Positions 21,030-30,394 of a stretch of DNA of 64,000 nt are shown here, piece by piece (the stretch's first letter is position 1; each line of letters begins with the position of its first letter). A program made the translations under genes and the position numbers. Origin of the DNA: Amanita rubescens (Eukaryota; Basidiomycota; Agaricomycetes; Agaricales; Amanitaceae); contig WION01000042.1 of assembly GCA_015039365.1 (NCBI GenBank), positions 124,001-188,000 on the forward strand. The letters are read 5' to 3'. The notes below the pieces were generated by a model. The model saw only the letters and a list, made by a program, of their open reading frames with translations, did not search any database and was not told the origin of the DNA.

Positions 21030-24000
21030 AACGAGACGACGAGAAATCAGCGTCCGTCATCTCTGAAGACGAACAACTATGTATAAATGGTGTAACAGTA
21101 TCTTCTATATCCAGAAATAAAATCACCATTCCCATTACCAAATGTTCGAATCTAAAAACCGCTGAAACCAAAGCCCTTATCGACTCAGGCGCACAAGGAA
21201 AATTCGTCGATAGCTCACTCGTCAATTGGAACGAAATCACTCGCTTAAAGAAACCCATCCCAGTGCGAAATGTGGACGGAACAAATAACAAGTCTGGAGA
21301 TATACGGTATAAAATCCAGATAAGCTATAACATCGAAGACAACCGGTTTAAAGACTGGTTTTATGTCACACGACTAGGCGATCAACGACTGATATTAGGA
21401 TTACCTTGGCTCCGAGAAATCAACCCCAGAATAGATTGGTCTAAAGGAACAGTTAGATTCCCCGACGAAAGGAAGATCGATCCGGAAGAAGAAACTACGT
21501 TTGATTGCGACGAAGAAACCGAAATGTACCTTCGGTATATCCAAAAAGAAGAAGAATTGAACGCAGATGAGGACGAAGATCTCGAGACTGATCACCTTTG
21601 GATCCAAGCGAAAACATCAGCGTCTCAAGCGCTCGCACATGAACACGAAGATAAATCTACGAAAGTAGAATTACCCCCTGAATATGACAAATGGAGAAAA
21701 GTTTTTGATAAACAGACATCAGAACGATTTCCCATTTCACGACAATGGGATCATGCAATAGATCTAAAAGAAGGGTTTAAACCTAAAGTGGCGAAGAACT
21801 ACCCGTTATCAATCCACGAGGAACAGCTAATGAATAAATGGGTCGACGAACAGCTCAAAAAAGGCTACATTCGACCATCACAATCTCCGCAAGCGTCTCC
21901 TTTCTTTTACGTTGCAAAGAAAGAAAAAGGAGAGTTGAGACCTTGCCAAGATTACCGATACATCAATAGCTGGACGAAACGAAATGCCTATCCCCTTCCT
22001 TTAGTATCCGACTTATTATTAAAACTAAGAAAAGCAAAATACTTCTCCAAGTTAGACCTCCGATGGGGTTACAATAATGTGCGAATAAAGAAAGGCGACG
22101 AATGGAAAGCCGCGTTCACGACAAACCGTGGTCTCTTCGAGCCTACTGTAATGCTCTTTGGATTATGCAATTCACCGTCAACATTTCAAACGATGATGAA
22201 CGAATACTTCCGTGACATGATAGCCGAAGGATGGCTAGTCGTCTATATTGACGATATGTTGATATATGGAGCAAACGAGGAAGAAACGAGGGAGCGCACT
22301 AAGCAAGTCTTGCAACGGCTGAAAGAAAACGATCTGTTCCTGAAACTGGAAAAATGTAAATTCGTCGCCAAGGAAGTCGAATTCCTTGGGATGATCGTCA
22401 AAGAAGGAAAGATCATGATGGACCCCGTAAAACTCGCTGGAATCAGCAAATGGCCCGAACCAAAAACTGTTAAACAAATACGGTCATTTCTAGGGTTCGC
22501 GAACTTTTACAGGAAATTTATAGGAAATTACGCCGAAATAGTAGCTCCGCTCACGGAACTTACAAAGAAAACAGTTCCCTTCCGATGGGATGCAGAATGT
22601 CAAAAAGCATTTGACACGTTAAAGGAGAAATTCCTAGAAGAACCGGTTCTAGTAATGCCAGATCCGACGAAACCGTTTTTATTAGAGACCGATGCATCAA
22701 ACTGGGCGGTAGGAGCCGTCCTGAAACAACGGGGATCTGATGGAGAACTGCACCCATGCGGATTTATCAGTCATCGGTTAACCGATACCGAACAAAGATA
22801 TCAAGTATACGATCGCGAGTTATTAGCAATAAAGAAAGCGTTTGAAACCTGGAGACACCTTCTAAAAGGAAGCCCACACACGATTATGATCCACTGTGAT
22901 CATAAGAATTTATCATATTACAAACATCCACAAAAGATGACCGCCAGACAGTCACGCTGGTGGCAAGAAATCACAGAGTTTGATATCAAGTTGGAACACG
23001 TCCCTGGATCAAAACTTATTCAGGCAGACGCTTTATCGAGACGCCCTGACCATATTAACGAAGAAGAGGCAAAAGCAAAAGAAATCCCACAAACCATGAT
23101 CACTGATGACATGGTTATCGCCGCAATCAATGTATCTTGGGCAGATAAAATCACTGAATTATTGCCACAAGACAAATTCGCTAAAGTTGTAATCGACGGT
23201 CTCAAACACGGAAAACTACCCCTCCGATCAAAGTTTAATGACTGGAAGAACGATAACAACATCATTCGTTATCAAGGACGCGTTTATGTTCCTCAAAACG
23301 AAGAATTACGAAATGAAATAATCAAGTCACATCACGACCCCGTAGTTATGGGTCACCCTGGACGATTAAAGACACTAGAGCTTATCCGCCGTGACTATTA
23401 TTGGCCTGGAATGACAACGACCGTATCTAAATGGGTCGAAGGCTGTGCCTTATGTCAACAAATGAAGGTTAATACACATCCGATCACACCGGGTTTGATG
23501 CCTATTAAATCCCACGCCACACGCCCATTTGAACAAGTTTCAATGGACTTCATCACAGATCTGCCAATTATCGACGGTTTTGATTCTGTTTTGACCGTGG
23601 TCGATCAAGGCTTAACAAAGGGCGTAATATTCATACCATGCAAAAAATCTTTTACCGCTATGGATACCGCCAACTCTTACATTAACGATGTTTATAAACG
23701 ATACGGGTTACCAACAACCCTCATTTCCGATAGAGGACCACAATTTACCTCTAAAGTTTTCGAAGAAATCTGCAAGATCTTCGGAATTAACCATAGAAAG
23801 TCGACCGCCTTTCACCCGCAAACTGACGGAGAATCGGAACGACTCAATCAGGAGCTAGAAACCTACCTCCGGTTATACTGCGTTGATCATCCAAAACAAT
23901 GGAAAGATCATCTGCCATTAGCAGAATTCGCGCACAATCAACGAATACATCAATCTACCAAGATGACGCCGTTTGAAATCATGTTTGGAATAGAGCCTGT

Positions 24001-24616
24001 GGCTATCCCCACAGCATTCCCACGAATCAACGTACCCGCCGCTGAAGACCGCTTCAAGGTCTTAACACAAATACGAGACGAAGCTCTCGCCGCACACGAA
24101 TTAGCTAGACAGCTAATGACTCAACGTGTCAAAGGGAAATCTCCCGCATTTAAAGAAGGAGACTTGGTATGGCTAGACTCACGAAACCTGAAAACTGGAC
24201 AAATAAGAAAATTCTCGCCTAGACGAGAAGGACCGTTCAAGATCGAAAAGATCTTAGGACCTGTCACCGCTAAACTTGAACTTCCCCCAAGATGGAAGAT
24301 TCACCCCGTTTTTCATGCTTCACTCCTTACCCCTTATCATGAAAACGAAACACATGGTCCAAACTTTACCAGACCAACCCCAGACCTTATAGATAACAAA
24401 GAAGAATACGAAATCGAGACGATTGTCTCGCACCGAAGAAAAGGAAACCAATGGCAATTTTTAGTCAAATGGAAAGGTTATCCGACATCTGACAATTCAT
24501 GGGAAACCGAGGAAAACTTAGAACACTCCGAAGAGACCTTAAACGAATATAAGGAACAACATGGAATCACAGCAATTACCCCCACTATTCGTAAACCACG
24601 AAAACGCCGCTCTTGA
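21002..24616 (+). CDS. Pol of chromovirus C (protease, RT, RNase H, integrase, chromodomain)
   Basis: The frame is -1 relative to gag and overlaps its end. Domains in order: retropepsin (ALIDSGAQGKFVDSS, Asp codon 21182), RT (DYRYINSWTKRNAYPLP; YIDDMLIYG with Asp codons 22250 and 22253), RNase H (LLETDASNWAVGAVL, ELLAIKKAFETWRH), integrase zinc module (HHDPVVMGHPG ... CALCQQMK), integrase catalytic Asp 23546, Asp 23729 and Glu 23837, and a chromodomain (EIETIVSHRRKGNQWQFLVK, WKGYP) at about 24404-24570. All key residues are present and no stop interrupts it. It makes cDNA and inserts it; chromodomains of this clade are known to bind histone marks. The fusion is expected as Gag-Pol through -1 frameshifting at 21020-21026. 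Confidence 0.95.
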   Translation, partial: PKIEQKGFLERDDEKSASVISEDEQLCINGVTVSSISRNKITIPITKCSNLKTAETKALIDSGAQGKFVDSSLVNWNEITRLKKPIPVRNVDGTNNKSGDIRYKIQISYNIEDNRFKDWFYVTRLGDQRLILGLPWLREINPRIDWSKGTVRFPDERKIDPEEETTFDCDEETEMYLRYIQKEEELNADEDEDLETDHLWIQAKTSASQALAHEHEDKSTKVELPPEYDKWRKVFDKQTSERFPISRQWDHAIDLKEGFKPKVAKNYPLSIHEEQLMNKWVDEQLKKGYIRPSQSPQASPFFYVAKKEKGELRPCQDYRYINSWTKRNAYPLPLVSDLLLKLRKAKYFSKLDLRWGYNNVRIKKGDEWKAAFTTNRGLFEPTVMLFGLCNSPSTFQTMMNEYFRDMIAEGWLVVYIDDMLIYGANEEETRERTKQVLQRLKENDLFLKLEKCKFVAKEVEFLGMIVKEGKIMMDPVKLAGISKWPEPKTVKQIRSFLGFANFYRKFIGNYAEIVAPLTELTKKTVPFRWDAECQKAFDTLKEKFLEEPVLVMPDPTKPFLLETDASNWAVGAVLKQRGSDGELHPCGFISHRLTDTEQRYQVYDRELLAIKKAFETWRHLLKGSPHTIMIHCDHKNLSYYKHPQKMTARQSRWWQEITEFDIKLEHVPGSKLIQADALSRRPDHINEEEAKAKEIPQTMITDDMVIAAINVSWADKITELLPQDKFAKVVIDGLKHGKLPLRSKFNDWKNDNNIIRYQGRVYVPQNEELRNEIIKSHHDPVVMGHPGRLKTLELIRRDYYWPGMTTTVSKWVEGCALCQQMKVNTHPITPGLMPIKSHATRPFEQVSMDFITDLPIIDGFDSVLTVVDQGLTKGVIFIPCKKSFTAMDTANSYINDVYKRYGLPTTLISDRGPQFTSKVFEEICKIFGINHRKSTAFHPQTDGESERLNQELETYLRLYCVDHPKQWKDHLPLAEFAHNQRIHQSTKMTPFEIMFGIEPVAIPTAFPRINVPAAEDRFKVLTQIRDEALAAHELARQLMTQRVKGKSPAFKEGDLVWLDSRNLKTGQIRKFSPRREGPFKIEKILGPVTAKLELPPRWKIHPVFHASLLTPYHENETHGPNFTRPTPDLIDNKEEYEIETIVSHRRKGNQWQFLVKWKGYPTSDNSWETEENLEHSEETLNEYKEQHGITAITPTIRKPRKRRS
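21020..21029 (+). promoter_or_regulatory. -1 ribosomal frameshift site between gag and pol
   Basis: GGGTTTT at 21020-21026 fits X XXY YYZ in the gag frame (AAG GGT TTT TAG), with the gag stop as the next codon. After slippage the frame reads F-L-E-R-D into pol. The heptamer and stop are preserved in copies A (complement of 2055-2064), B and D (54329-54338). Confidence 0.7.
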
Positions 24617-26771
24617 AACCATGTCCTCCCCCATTGATAACCTATCCGCCGCTGCTACTCCAGCCGCTTCAACAGTCGTCGAGGAAACCGTCCCTCCGAC
24701 CCCTTCTAGAGAGGAATCACCCGCACCATTGCCAATTCCTCCTCCCATCTGTATGTTACATTATACATCCATCGGTACAGAATGGTTCCCTATAATTCCT
24801 TCTGACGAGGAATTCATGCCACGAGAAGAAGATTCTTCATCTTCTGACTCATCCTATACCTTCCCACCATCAAACGCTTCTACGATAGAAGAACTAATGC
24901 GAAACGTCACAGATATGGGGAACGCTATTCTCCCTGATACCCCTGTGCCACCCGAAATGCAGGAAATGGTGGCTCAAGTATTCGCCACCAGAGACCAAAT
25001 GGTTATCACCTACGCACGCGGACCACGTCCCGACACCACCTCTGAGGATATCCGGATCATGCGAGAAGGACTACTCATGTTCAATACCACCGCCTTTACC
25101 CTGGGAGTTCCTCCTATTGATGAAGAACTCGTCAACGACTACCTCGAAAGGGCAAGAACCATCGCTGCCACCAATGCCGCAACCACCGCTGCCATCTCTG
25201 CCACCGCTAACGCTGTTGCCGCCGAAATCGATACCATCACCGCCAATGCTGCTATCGATGATGAGATCAATGAAAGACTCGTCAATCCCATTTCAATCCC
25301 TATTGTCTTCCCAGAAGACACTCCATCGCCAAGGCCCCTTTACACCCCATTGGATTTAATGAGGGAAACTCACGCTCGATCCATGAGTCCAGTACCTAGA
25401 CTCCCTGCCGAAGGACCTATTCCTAGGTTCTACTTCCAGCACGCCTCTGTCAATGACGACAACTTTAATGTGCCCGCACCTGACATTCCCGTTATAAACG
25501 TCATCCTGATGCATTACGCCATCCCCTCCTTCGTGGATCCAATAATTCGACGAGCCTTTTACCGAATCTGGACGTTATTCACATCCTGGACCTTTGCCAA
25601 CAACTATCTGTTCATCTTGAATAGATATGTTCGCCCTGATCTGATGGCCCTCGTTAACGTCATCATTAATCTTACCCGCCGGTTCCGAGAACCGCAATGC
25701 AACCGCTGGATCACCCTGATGATCTGGAACAATATTCATTGGTTTTGTGACTTACGAGGAGACGTATACCTCGAAGAAGCAACCCGTCTTACCACCGCCG
25801 GACATCGTCACCATTTCATCCAACCAACACGACAACCCGCTTTAGACACTGGCATGGCCTGGATGCACGGACGCCCTGTATTTCCCCGCACTCCCGTCAA
25901 TGCTACGTTCGAACGTATTCGAACCCTTAGCGACCGTCTCAACCCAATGATGACCCCTGATGGTTGGGATGTAACTATACTACGACAATTACAAACGACG
26001 ATTAACAATCTCGTATGGAGGCACGATCGTAGCCCTAACAGACCTAATACCAATAACGAATACCAAGACGCCGCCGTCATCGCACTTCAAACAGGACATA
26101 CGATTGAAGGACGCGATGTCCCTATCCTTGAAAATCCGACACGTCGCACTATCTTTCACCTGCACGGACCTGATCCCTCAGCCGAACGATTGGTGTCGTT
26201 CGAACCAAATAACCTAGCCTTCGAAGGAGAAGATATCCCTGGAACTCAAGGCTGTTACATGTGCGGAGCCCCACATCACACTACCGAGCACCATCAACGA
26301 CGAGAAATACGCCGAGGACCGATGCATGAGGAAACCCCGCCTCCCACTTATCCAGACGCTATGACACAATCGTCGCTGCCCACACCGTTTGAACAAATCC
26401 CTGAAAGACGAATTTCCACCGCCTCACCCGCTACTACTATCGATTCCGCCCAACTTGAACAAGGCGAACCTTCCCCACTTATTGAAAGAAGACGACGAGG
26501 AACAAATACTCGTCCTCCAGGCAACCGTTTCACTACTACTACTACTGGACCTCCACCATCACGACGAAACCTTGGAAACCGTCGAGGCCAATCCACACGA
26601 GGACAATCAACACGACATATCGCCACTATGACCGCCTCGAATACACGAGAAGAGCGATCGACTCTTCAAGAACGACTTACTGATAACCGCCGCCGCCGTC
26701 GTCATCCCTGGCAAGGAAATGAAGACTCTTACACCTACGACAGCGATGCCGAACACAACCGTGACACGTAG
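24561..26771 (+). CDS. Third ORF after pol of chromovirus C, unknown Gag-like protein
   Basis: 736 residues, starting at an ATG inside the end of pol (56-base overlap, +1 frame) and running to just before the 3' LTR. I do not recognise a named family. Visible parts: an N-terminal Ala/Ser/Pro/Glu-rich region (1-130), a mixed helical centre (about 140-560, with NRWITLMIWNNIHWFCDLRG), a zinc-knuckle-like CX2CX4HX4H (Cys565, Cys568, His573, His578) and an Arg/Pro/Thr-rich basic tail. No signal peptide or membrane segment is seen, so it is not an obvious Env. The layout recalls a second Gag. The copy in element B keeps the same residues, including the CCHH motif. Expression mode is unknown; reinitiation or a spliced RNA are possible. 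Confidence 0.85.
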   Translation: MESQQLPPLFVNHENAALETMSSPIDNLSAAATPAASTVVEETVPPTPSREESPAPLPIPPPICMLHYTSIGTEWFPIIPSDEEFMPREEDSSSSDSSYTFPPSNASTIEELMRNVTDMGNAILPDTPVPPEMQEMVAQVFATRDQMVITYARGPRPDTTSEDIRIMREGLLMFNTTAFTLGVPPIDEELVNDYLERARTIAATNAATTAAISATANAVAAEIDTITANAAIDDEINERLVNPISIPIVFPEDTPSPRPLYTPLDLMRETHARSMSPVPRLPAEGPIPRFYFQHASVNDDNFNVPAPDIPVINVILMHYAIPSFVDPIIRRAFYRIWTLFTSWTFANNYLFILNRYVRPDLMALVNVIINLTRRFREPQCNRWITLMIWNNIHWFCDLRGDVYLEEATRLTTAGHRHHFIQPTRQPALDTGMAWMHGRPVFPRTPVNATFERIRTLSDRLNPMMTPDGWDVTILRQLQTTINNLVWRHDRSPNRPNTNNEYQDAAVIALQTGHTIEGRDVPILENPTRRTIFHLHGPDPSAERLVSFEPNNLAFEGEDIPGTQGCYMCGAPHHTTEHHQRREIRRGPMHEETPPPTYPDAMTQSSLPTPFEQIPERRISTASPATTIDSAQLEQGEPSPLIERRRRGTNTRPPGNRFTTTTTGPPPSRRNLGNRRGQSTRGQSTRHIATMTASNTREERSTLQERLTDNRRRRRHPWQGNEDSYTYDSDAEHNRDT

Positions 26772-26815
26772 TCACAAATTATTTCAATATTCGGCGAATA
26801 TTGGACTTCGTATGT

Positions 26816-26825
26816 AGGAGAAGGG
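26816..26825 (+). promoter_or_regulatory. Polypurine tract of chromovirus C
   Basis: AGGAGAAGGG, three bases before the 3' LTR. It is the expected plus-strand primer site and is also present next to the 3' LTR of copy B. Confidence 0.7.
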
Positions 26826-26828
26826 CTA

Positions 26829-27252
26829 TGTTACAAACGTACGTCATGGCCTGTCTTTTCCTTATCTTATCATCCCTCCTATGCCGTTATTTGCATATGC
26901 GTTCCTTCCGGAACATTCATCGTTTATCATATGCCAATTACCTTTATCACATGTATGTTCGTTTTTCACATGTTAACCGTTTCATTATCACATGCAACCG
27001 TTTTCATTATCACATGCATATATACTTACCATATTTGCGTATGTACTCTGTACTATATAAATCACGCAAATATACGACTAGACCTCAGTCTAGTTTTAAC
27101 AGTCAAAATCTGTCTCGTTATCGTCTAAGCTCCCTTGAGGACTTATCCGATAACACTCCTATTTCTTTGAACGTTCTTAAGTGCCGGAATTCCCTTGAGG
27201 AACCTACGGTACCTGATAGGCTTGACTTATCAGTGAACGAACAAACGTAACA
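26829..27252 (+). repeat. 3' LTR of chromovirus C
   Basis: 424 bp, identical to 18766-19189 as read. It is followed by the duplicated GGAGA and then by pol of element B. Confidence 0.96.
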
Positions 27253-27257
27253 GGAGA

Positions 27258-28150
27258 TGCCTGCGGGGATTGTGATGGTCGAATATAACCTTTTTTGAGC
27301 TGTTCGTCGACCCATTTATTCATTAGCTGTTCTTCGTGGATTGATAACGGATAATTCTTCGCCACTTTAGGTTTAAACCCTTCTTTCAGATCTATTGCAT
27401 GGTCCCATTGTCGTGAGATGGGAAATCGTTCTGATGGCGTTTGTTTATCAAAAACTTTTCTCCATTTGTCATATTCAGGGGGTAATTCTACTTTCGTAGA
27501 TTTATCTTCGTGTTCATGTGCGAACGCTTGAGACGCTGATGTTTTCGCTTGGATCCAAAGGTGATCAGTCTCGAGATCTTCGTCCTCATCTGCGTTCAAT
27601 TCTTCTTCTTTTTGGATATACCGAAGATACATTTCAGTTTCTTCGTCGTAATCAAACGTGTTTCTTCTTCCGGATCGATCTTCCTTCCGTCGGGGAATCT
27701 AACTGTTCCTTCAGACCAATCTATTCTGGGGTTGATTTCTCGGAGCCAAGGTAATCCTAGTATCAGTCGTTGATCGCCTAGTCGTGTGACATAAAACCAG
27801 TCTTTAAACCGGTTATCTTCGATGTTATAGCTTATCTGGATTTTATACCGTATATCTCCAGACTTGTTATTTGTTCCATCCACATTTCGCACTGGGATGG
27901 GTTTCTTTAAGCGAGTGATTTCGTTCCAATTGACGAGCGAGCTATCGACAAATTTTCCTTGCGCGCCTGAGTCGATAAGGGCTTTGGTTTCAGCGGTTTT
28001 CAGATTTGAACATTTGGTAATGGGAATGGTGATTTTATTCCTGGATATAGAGGATACTGTTACACCATTTATACATAATTGTTCGTCTTCGGAGACGACG
28101 GACACTGATTCATCATCGTCTCGTTCTAAAAACCCTTCTTGTTCAGTTTT
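27258..28150 (-). pseudogene. Pol of chromovirus B, protease part
   Basis: 5' portion of B pol, right of the C insertion: retropepsin (ALIDSGAQGKFVDSS near 28000) and the linker to RT. A one-base deletion at about 27660 shifts the frame, and a three-base insertion near 27437 adds one residue (QTPSERF against QTSERF in copy C). Confidence 0.9.
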
Positions 28151-29928
28151 CGGCAGGCGCTGCATGGTAATGTTTTCGCCATTTCTCGTATGACGGCGAT
28201 TATCTGGTCTTCGTCGTTTTCACTGTCGGATTCTTCACTTGACGATCCACTGTCGTCTTCACCGCTATCCGCATCCAGCGCTCTGATTCTTTTTCCTTTT
28301 CCTTTCCCTTTGTTGCGGTTATTGTTTCGTCCGCGTGATTTTCCTCGAAATCGTCCCTTCGGTGCTGCCCTTCCTCGTGAGTTCCCAAGGTTTTGTCGTT
28401 TTTTCTTGGGATTAGGGCAGTCGGATATTAAGTGTCCTGTTTTTCCGCATCCATAACATACAGCGGTTTTTACCCATTCCATGGAGGTTTCTGCAATTTG
28501 CATCCGTCGTGCTTGTCGATTTAATTCTAATACAGCCTCGTCAACTTCCATTTTATCATCAGTTTCTTTGGCTTGGCCAAAAGTGGAGAATAAAGTGTTC
28601 GCCACTTCTATGTCAAGGATACGAGTTCGTAATGATTTATAGGTTGTCGGGGCACCTCCTAGTCGTAGTTTTTCTCGTAAGGTGTTTGGCAATCCCAAAA
28701 CTAGGAGATGACATTTCGTCGTATCATCAGTGATTTTGGCTAAATTGATATCTCGATCGACGCGCGCGATATATTGATTAATTGATTGCTTCGGGAGTTT
28801 TCTCCATGTGAGTAATCTGTGCATGGCTAGTCCTGCTTCGTCTACTTGTCCCCAATCTTCTTTCAGTTCTTTAATAAAAGCGTTATAGTCGGCGTATTTT
28901 GTCGTTTCGGCGTCATATTCAGTTATTTTGTTGTCGCGCCATTGTTGAGCGTTGCCGTCAATATGATACATAATGAACTGTATCTTATCTTGGGCATCCG
29001 TCATTTTATTCATTTTCATGAATAATTCGGCTTTTGCTATGAACGGATTGAGATATTTTCGATCTCCTTCGAACGGTTTAGGAGGTTTGATCTTCGGTAG
29101 ATCTGACCTTGGTTCGGTCCGGGGTCCTGATCCACTCATATCTCGTTCTTTTCCTTTCTTAGAGGGAAATGGATTGATTGGTGGGGTAAACAAATATGGG
29201 AAAGTAACAGGCGGTAATGGTGTGGGTCGTGTAGCTTCGAGTTTTGATTCGGTTGCAAGGGATAAGGAAGCGATAAGTTGAGCTGAGGTTTCGTCTTCAA
29301 CTCGTTGTTCAACTGTGGGTATAACAACATCTTCGGTTCCAGGTGCGTATTCGAGTTTATCCTGGGATTCTTCTTCTTTCTCTTGTTCAGAGTGGGAATC
29401 TTTATCGTCTTCTTTATCGGACTCTCCTGATGGTTCGGCGCTTTCTCTGTAATGAATGTGTGGTGAGGCGACGGGAGTTTCTTGACTAGTGGTTAGGGTC
29501 TCTGGTTTGTTCGCTTTCTTCCAACGTTGTAGCGCGGTTCGTGATAACTCCTCTTTTCCTCCTACGAAGGGTTCTCCTTCGAAATATTCGTCTCTAATAA
29601 AGTACGGTTCTTCTCCTGTTTCCGATTCGGTGGCATACCAGCGTTTACTGCCTTCGTGGAAGGCAAGTTTTTGTTCGTTTAGGTATAATCCTCCTTCAAA
29701 TGGGAAGGACTGATTTGGCGGTCTTCCAAGTTTTTGTTTTACCCAAAACTGGTGACCTGGTACGGGTTTTCCTGAAGCGGTATAACACCAGCCGTTTTCT
29801 CGTTTATCCCAATGAATGGAATGTTTGTTGAGATAGTAGAGATGGTTAAGGGGGTTTCGTTTGGCGTTATTCGGAGGGGTACTTTTAGATTGTCGTGGAG
29901 CAATCGTGAATGATGGGAGGTGAGAGCG
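28126..29928 (-). CDS. Gag of chromovirus B with upstream extension
   Basis: Open frame again of 601 codons. The homologous Gag ATG is at 29139. The zinc knuckle (CYGCGKTGHLISDC) and basic tail are kept, and the stop at 28126 follows GGGTTTT. In the upstream part two ATG triplets have appeared through point changes near 29329 and 29635, both out of frame with gag. The frame is intact although the element is dead in pol. Confidence 0.85.
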   Translation of the reverse strand, partial: RSHLPSFTIAPRQSKSTPPNNAKRNPLNHLYYLNKHSIHWDKRENGWCYTASGKPVPGHQFWVKQKLGRPPNQSFPFEGGLYLNEQKLAFHEGSKRWYATESETGEEPYFIRDEYFEGEPFVGGKEELSRTALQRWKKANKPETLTTSQETPVASPHIHYRESAEPSGESDKEDDKDSHSEQEKEEESQDKLEYAPGTEDVVIPTVEQRVEDETSAQLIASLSLATESKLEATRPTPLPPVTFPYLFTPPINPFPSKKGKERDMSGSGPRTEPRSDLPKIKPPKPFEGDRKYLNPFIAKAELFMKMNKMTDAQDKIQFIMYHIDGNAQQWRDNKITEYDAETTKYADYNAFIKELKEDWGQVDEAGLAMHRLLTWRKLPKQSINQYIARVDRDINLAKITDDTTKCHLLVLGLPNTLREKLRLGGAPTTYKSLRTRILDIEVANTLFSTFGQAKETDDKMEVDEAVLELNRQARRMQIAETSMEWVKTAVCYGCGKTGHLISDCPNPKKKRQNLGNSRGRAAPKGRFRGKSRGRNNNRNKGKGKGKRIRALDADSGEDDSGSSSEESDSENDEDQIIAVIREMAKTLPCSACRKLNKKGF

Positions 29929-29965
29929 TTAAAGCTATCGTGCTCGGAGAGGAGTCTAGTTTTAT

Positions 29966-30394
29966 TGTTATGTTTGTTCGCTCACTGATAAGTCAAGCCT
30001 ATCAGGTACCGTAGGTTCCTCAAGGGAGTTCCGGCACTTAAGAACGTTCAAGAAATAAGAGTGTTATCGGATAAGTCCTCAAGGGAGCTTATACGATAAC
30101 GAGACAGATTTTGACTGTTAAAACTAGACTGAGGTCTAGTCGTATATTTGCGTGTCTTATATAGTACAAGGTATATACGCAAATATAGTAAGTAGGAATG
30201 CATGTGATAACGAAACGGTCGCATGTGATAATGAAACGGTTTACATGTGATAATCGACATGCATGTGATAAAATGAAATGGCATATGATAAACGATGAAT
30301 GTTCCTGAAGGAACGCATATGCAAACAGTGACATAGGAGGAATAACGGAAGTGATAAGATAAGAAAAGATAGGCCATGACGTACGTTTGTAACA
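29966..30394 (-). repeat. 5' LTR of chromovirus B
   Basis: 429 bp, partner of 5311-5739. The host gene resumes after the duplicated AGAGG at 30395-30399. Confidence 0.94.

Larger units (their letters stand above)
18766..27252 (+). mobile_element. Chromovirus C (Ty3/gypsy), full length and apparently intact
   Basis: 8,487 bp with two 424-bp LTRs that look identical, flanked by the 5-bp duplication GGAGA (18761-18765 and 27253-27257). It is inserted in pol of element B, in the opposite orientation. It has an uninterrupted gag frame, pol with all catalytic motifs and a chromodomain, and a third ORF. It is the best candidate for an active copy in the window. The chromodomain and inferred self-priming place it near the Tf1/sushi-type fungal chromoviruses. 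Confidence 0.96.
5311..30394 (-). mobile_element. Chromovirus B (Ty3/gypsy), interrupted by a copia element and by chromovirus C
   Basis: Minus-strand element bounded by two 429-bp LTRs (5311-5739 and 29966-30394) that differ at two positions as read, with target duplication AGAGG at 5306-5310 and 30395-30399. Its own sequence is 5311-6207, 14344-18765 and 27253-30394. The rest is the copia element (6208-14343 plus the duplicated ATAGC) and chromovirus C (18766-27252 plus the duplicated GGAGA). It is inactive: there is a one-base deletion in pol near 27660, a TGA in pol at 17317-17319, a TGA in the third ORF at 5980-5982, an in-frame 21-base pol deletion near 18140, and the two insertions. 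Confidence 0.95.

Noticed and set aside
24539..24748. Many antisense open frames opposite gag, pol and ORF3
   Set aside because: They follow the codon structure of the sense genes and repeat in every copy; they are shadows.
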